NCBI GenBank assembly: GCA_030592625.1
Contig: JAUVIY010000178.1
Location: 1-5,821 of the forward strand
Length of the DNA: 5,821 nt
Origin: Spirochaeta sp.
GTDB lineage: Bacteria > Spirochaetota > Spirochaetia > DSM-2461
Direction of reading: 5' to 3'
The translations under genes were made by a program, and so were the position numbers. The notes below the pieces were generated by a model that was given only the letters and a program-made list of their open reading frames with translations, did no database searches and was not told the DNA's origin. Positions 5,509 through 5,821 of this stretch are shown piece after piece (position 1 is the first letter of the stretch; each line of letters begins with the position of its first letter).

Positions 5509-5821
5509 TTAAGTTTCCTGTTCGATTCCGAAGAGCGTACAAGCGTTAATCCAGAGGGCCTCCGCAACATCTTCTTCATTTTCTTCCCGTATCTCGGCAA
5601 TGAAAGCCGCAGTTGAAGGCATGTAGACCGGTTTATTGCGTTTTCCGCGGTACTCCGCCGGTACCATGAAGGGGCTTTCACTCTCGATGACGATACGTTC
5701 CATGGGAATATTCCGGACGGCTTCATGAAGGTTCCGGGCATTCCTGTAGGTGACGTTTCCTGCGAAAGAAAAATACAGGTTATCGTGATTTTCCAGCATG
5801 TCGGCGGCGTATTCCCAATCC
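5509..5821 (-). CDS. tatD: TatD-family metal-dependent hydrolase, C-terminal part (5' end outside window)
   Basis: TatD proteins are cytoplasmic metal-dependent nucleases of the amidohydrolase fold, linked to DNA 3'-end processing and nucleic acid turnover. The frame is open to the window edge; 103 residues are visible, starting DWEYAADMLENHDNLYFSF. Family signatures are FSFAGNVTYRNA (17-28), NIPMERIVIE (37-46), the segment ESESPFMVP (46-54), RGKRNKP (58-64), and the C-terminal helix AEALWINACTLFG. The segment that usually reads ETD-SP/AP, in which Asp is a metal ligand and catalytic residue, reads ESE here, so Glu48 replaces Asp. The metal-binding His and Glu residues of the N-terminal two thirds lie outside the window, so activity cannot be judged. 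The gene precedes dus by 11 bp on the same strand, suggesting one transcript. Family assignment is firm; the symbol stands for the family, as bacteria often carry several paralogues (tatD, ycfH, yjjV). Confidence 0.88.
   Translation of the reverse strand, partial: DWEYAADMLENHDNLYFSFAGNVTYRNARNLHEAVRNIPMERIVIESESPFMVPAEYRGKRNKPVYMPSTAAFIAEIREENEEDVAEALWINACTLFGIEQET

Noticed and set aside
5498..5542. Upstream start for dus at 5542
   Set aside because: It would overlap tatD by more than 30 bases and adds residues (MYALRNRTGNLRLDE) that are out-of-frame reading of the tatD 3' end.
1..5821. CRISPR array, defence system, mobile element or biosynthetic cluster
   Set aside because: I looked on both strands for regularly spaced repeats, transposase or integrase motifs and attachment-like repeats and saw none; all recognised genes are housekeeping or signalling families.

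Overview
This is a bacterial chromosomal fragment of moderate GC content. It holds six protein genes, two of them cut by the window edges. I see no tRNA, rRNA, CRISPR array, insertion sequence or phage gene. The sequence does not settle the organism. The mix of a membrane Ser/Thr kinase with a beta-rich outer region, an unusual two-domain NDP kinase, and a Dus/TatD pair of atypical sequence makes me lean weakly towards a spirochaete or another deep-branching Gram-negative lineage. That is a guess only.

Layout. (1) Bases 1-1728, plus: the 3' part of a transmembrane Hanks-type Ser/Thr protein kinase. It has the kinase core, a linker, one membrane segment and an outer region with PEGA-like motifs. 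(2) Bases 1729-1948: a 220-bp gap between convergent genes, rich in inverted repeats, including a 20-bp-stem hairpin at 1825-1872. (3) Bases 1949-2401, minus: dtd, D-aminoacyl-tRNA deacylase. (4) Bases 2459-3190, plus: an RlmB/TrmH-family rRNA 2'-O-methyltransferase, divergent from dtd across only 57 bp. (5) Bases 3343-4620, plus: a 425-residue protein with two NDP-kinase-like domains. The first lacks the catalytic histidine and the second keeps it. (6) Bases 4484-5497, minus: a DusB-like tRNA-dihydrouridine synthase whose 3' end overlaps the NDP kinase gene tail to tail by 137 bp. (7) Bases 5509-5821, minus: the C-terminal part of a TatD-family metal hydrolase, 11 bp upstream of dus and probably in the same operon.

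How they fit together. Three of the genes (dtd, rlmB-like, dus) act on translation: proofreading of mischarged tRNA, 23S rRNA methylation and tRNA modification. The NDP kinase homologue would serve nucleotide pools, and TatD nucleic acid turnover or 3'-end repair. The kinase is a separate signalling gene. Nothing here is an evident defence, mobile or biosynthetic system. The most unusual points are the half-dead tandem NDP kinase, its deep antisense overlap with dus, the Asp-to-Glu change in the TatD motif, and the possible leaderless start of the rlmB-like gene.
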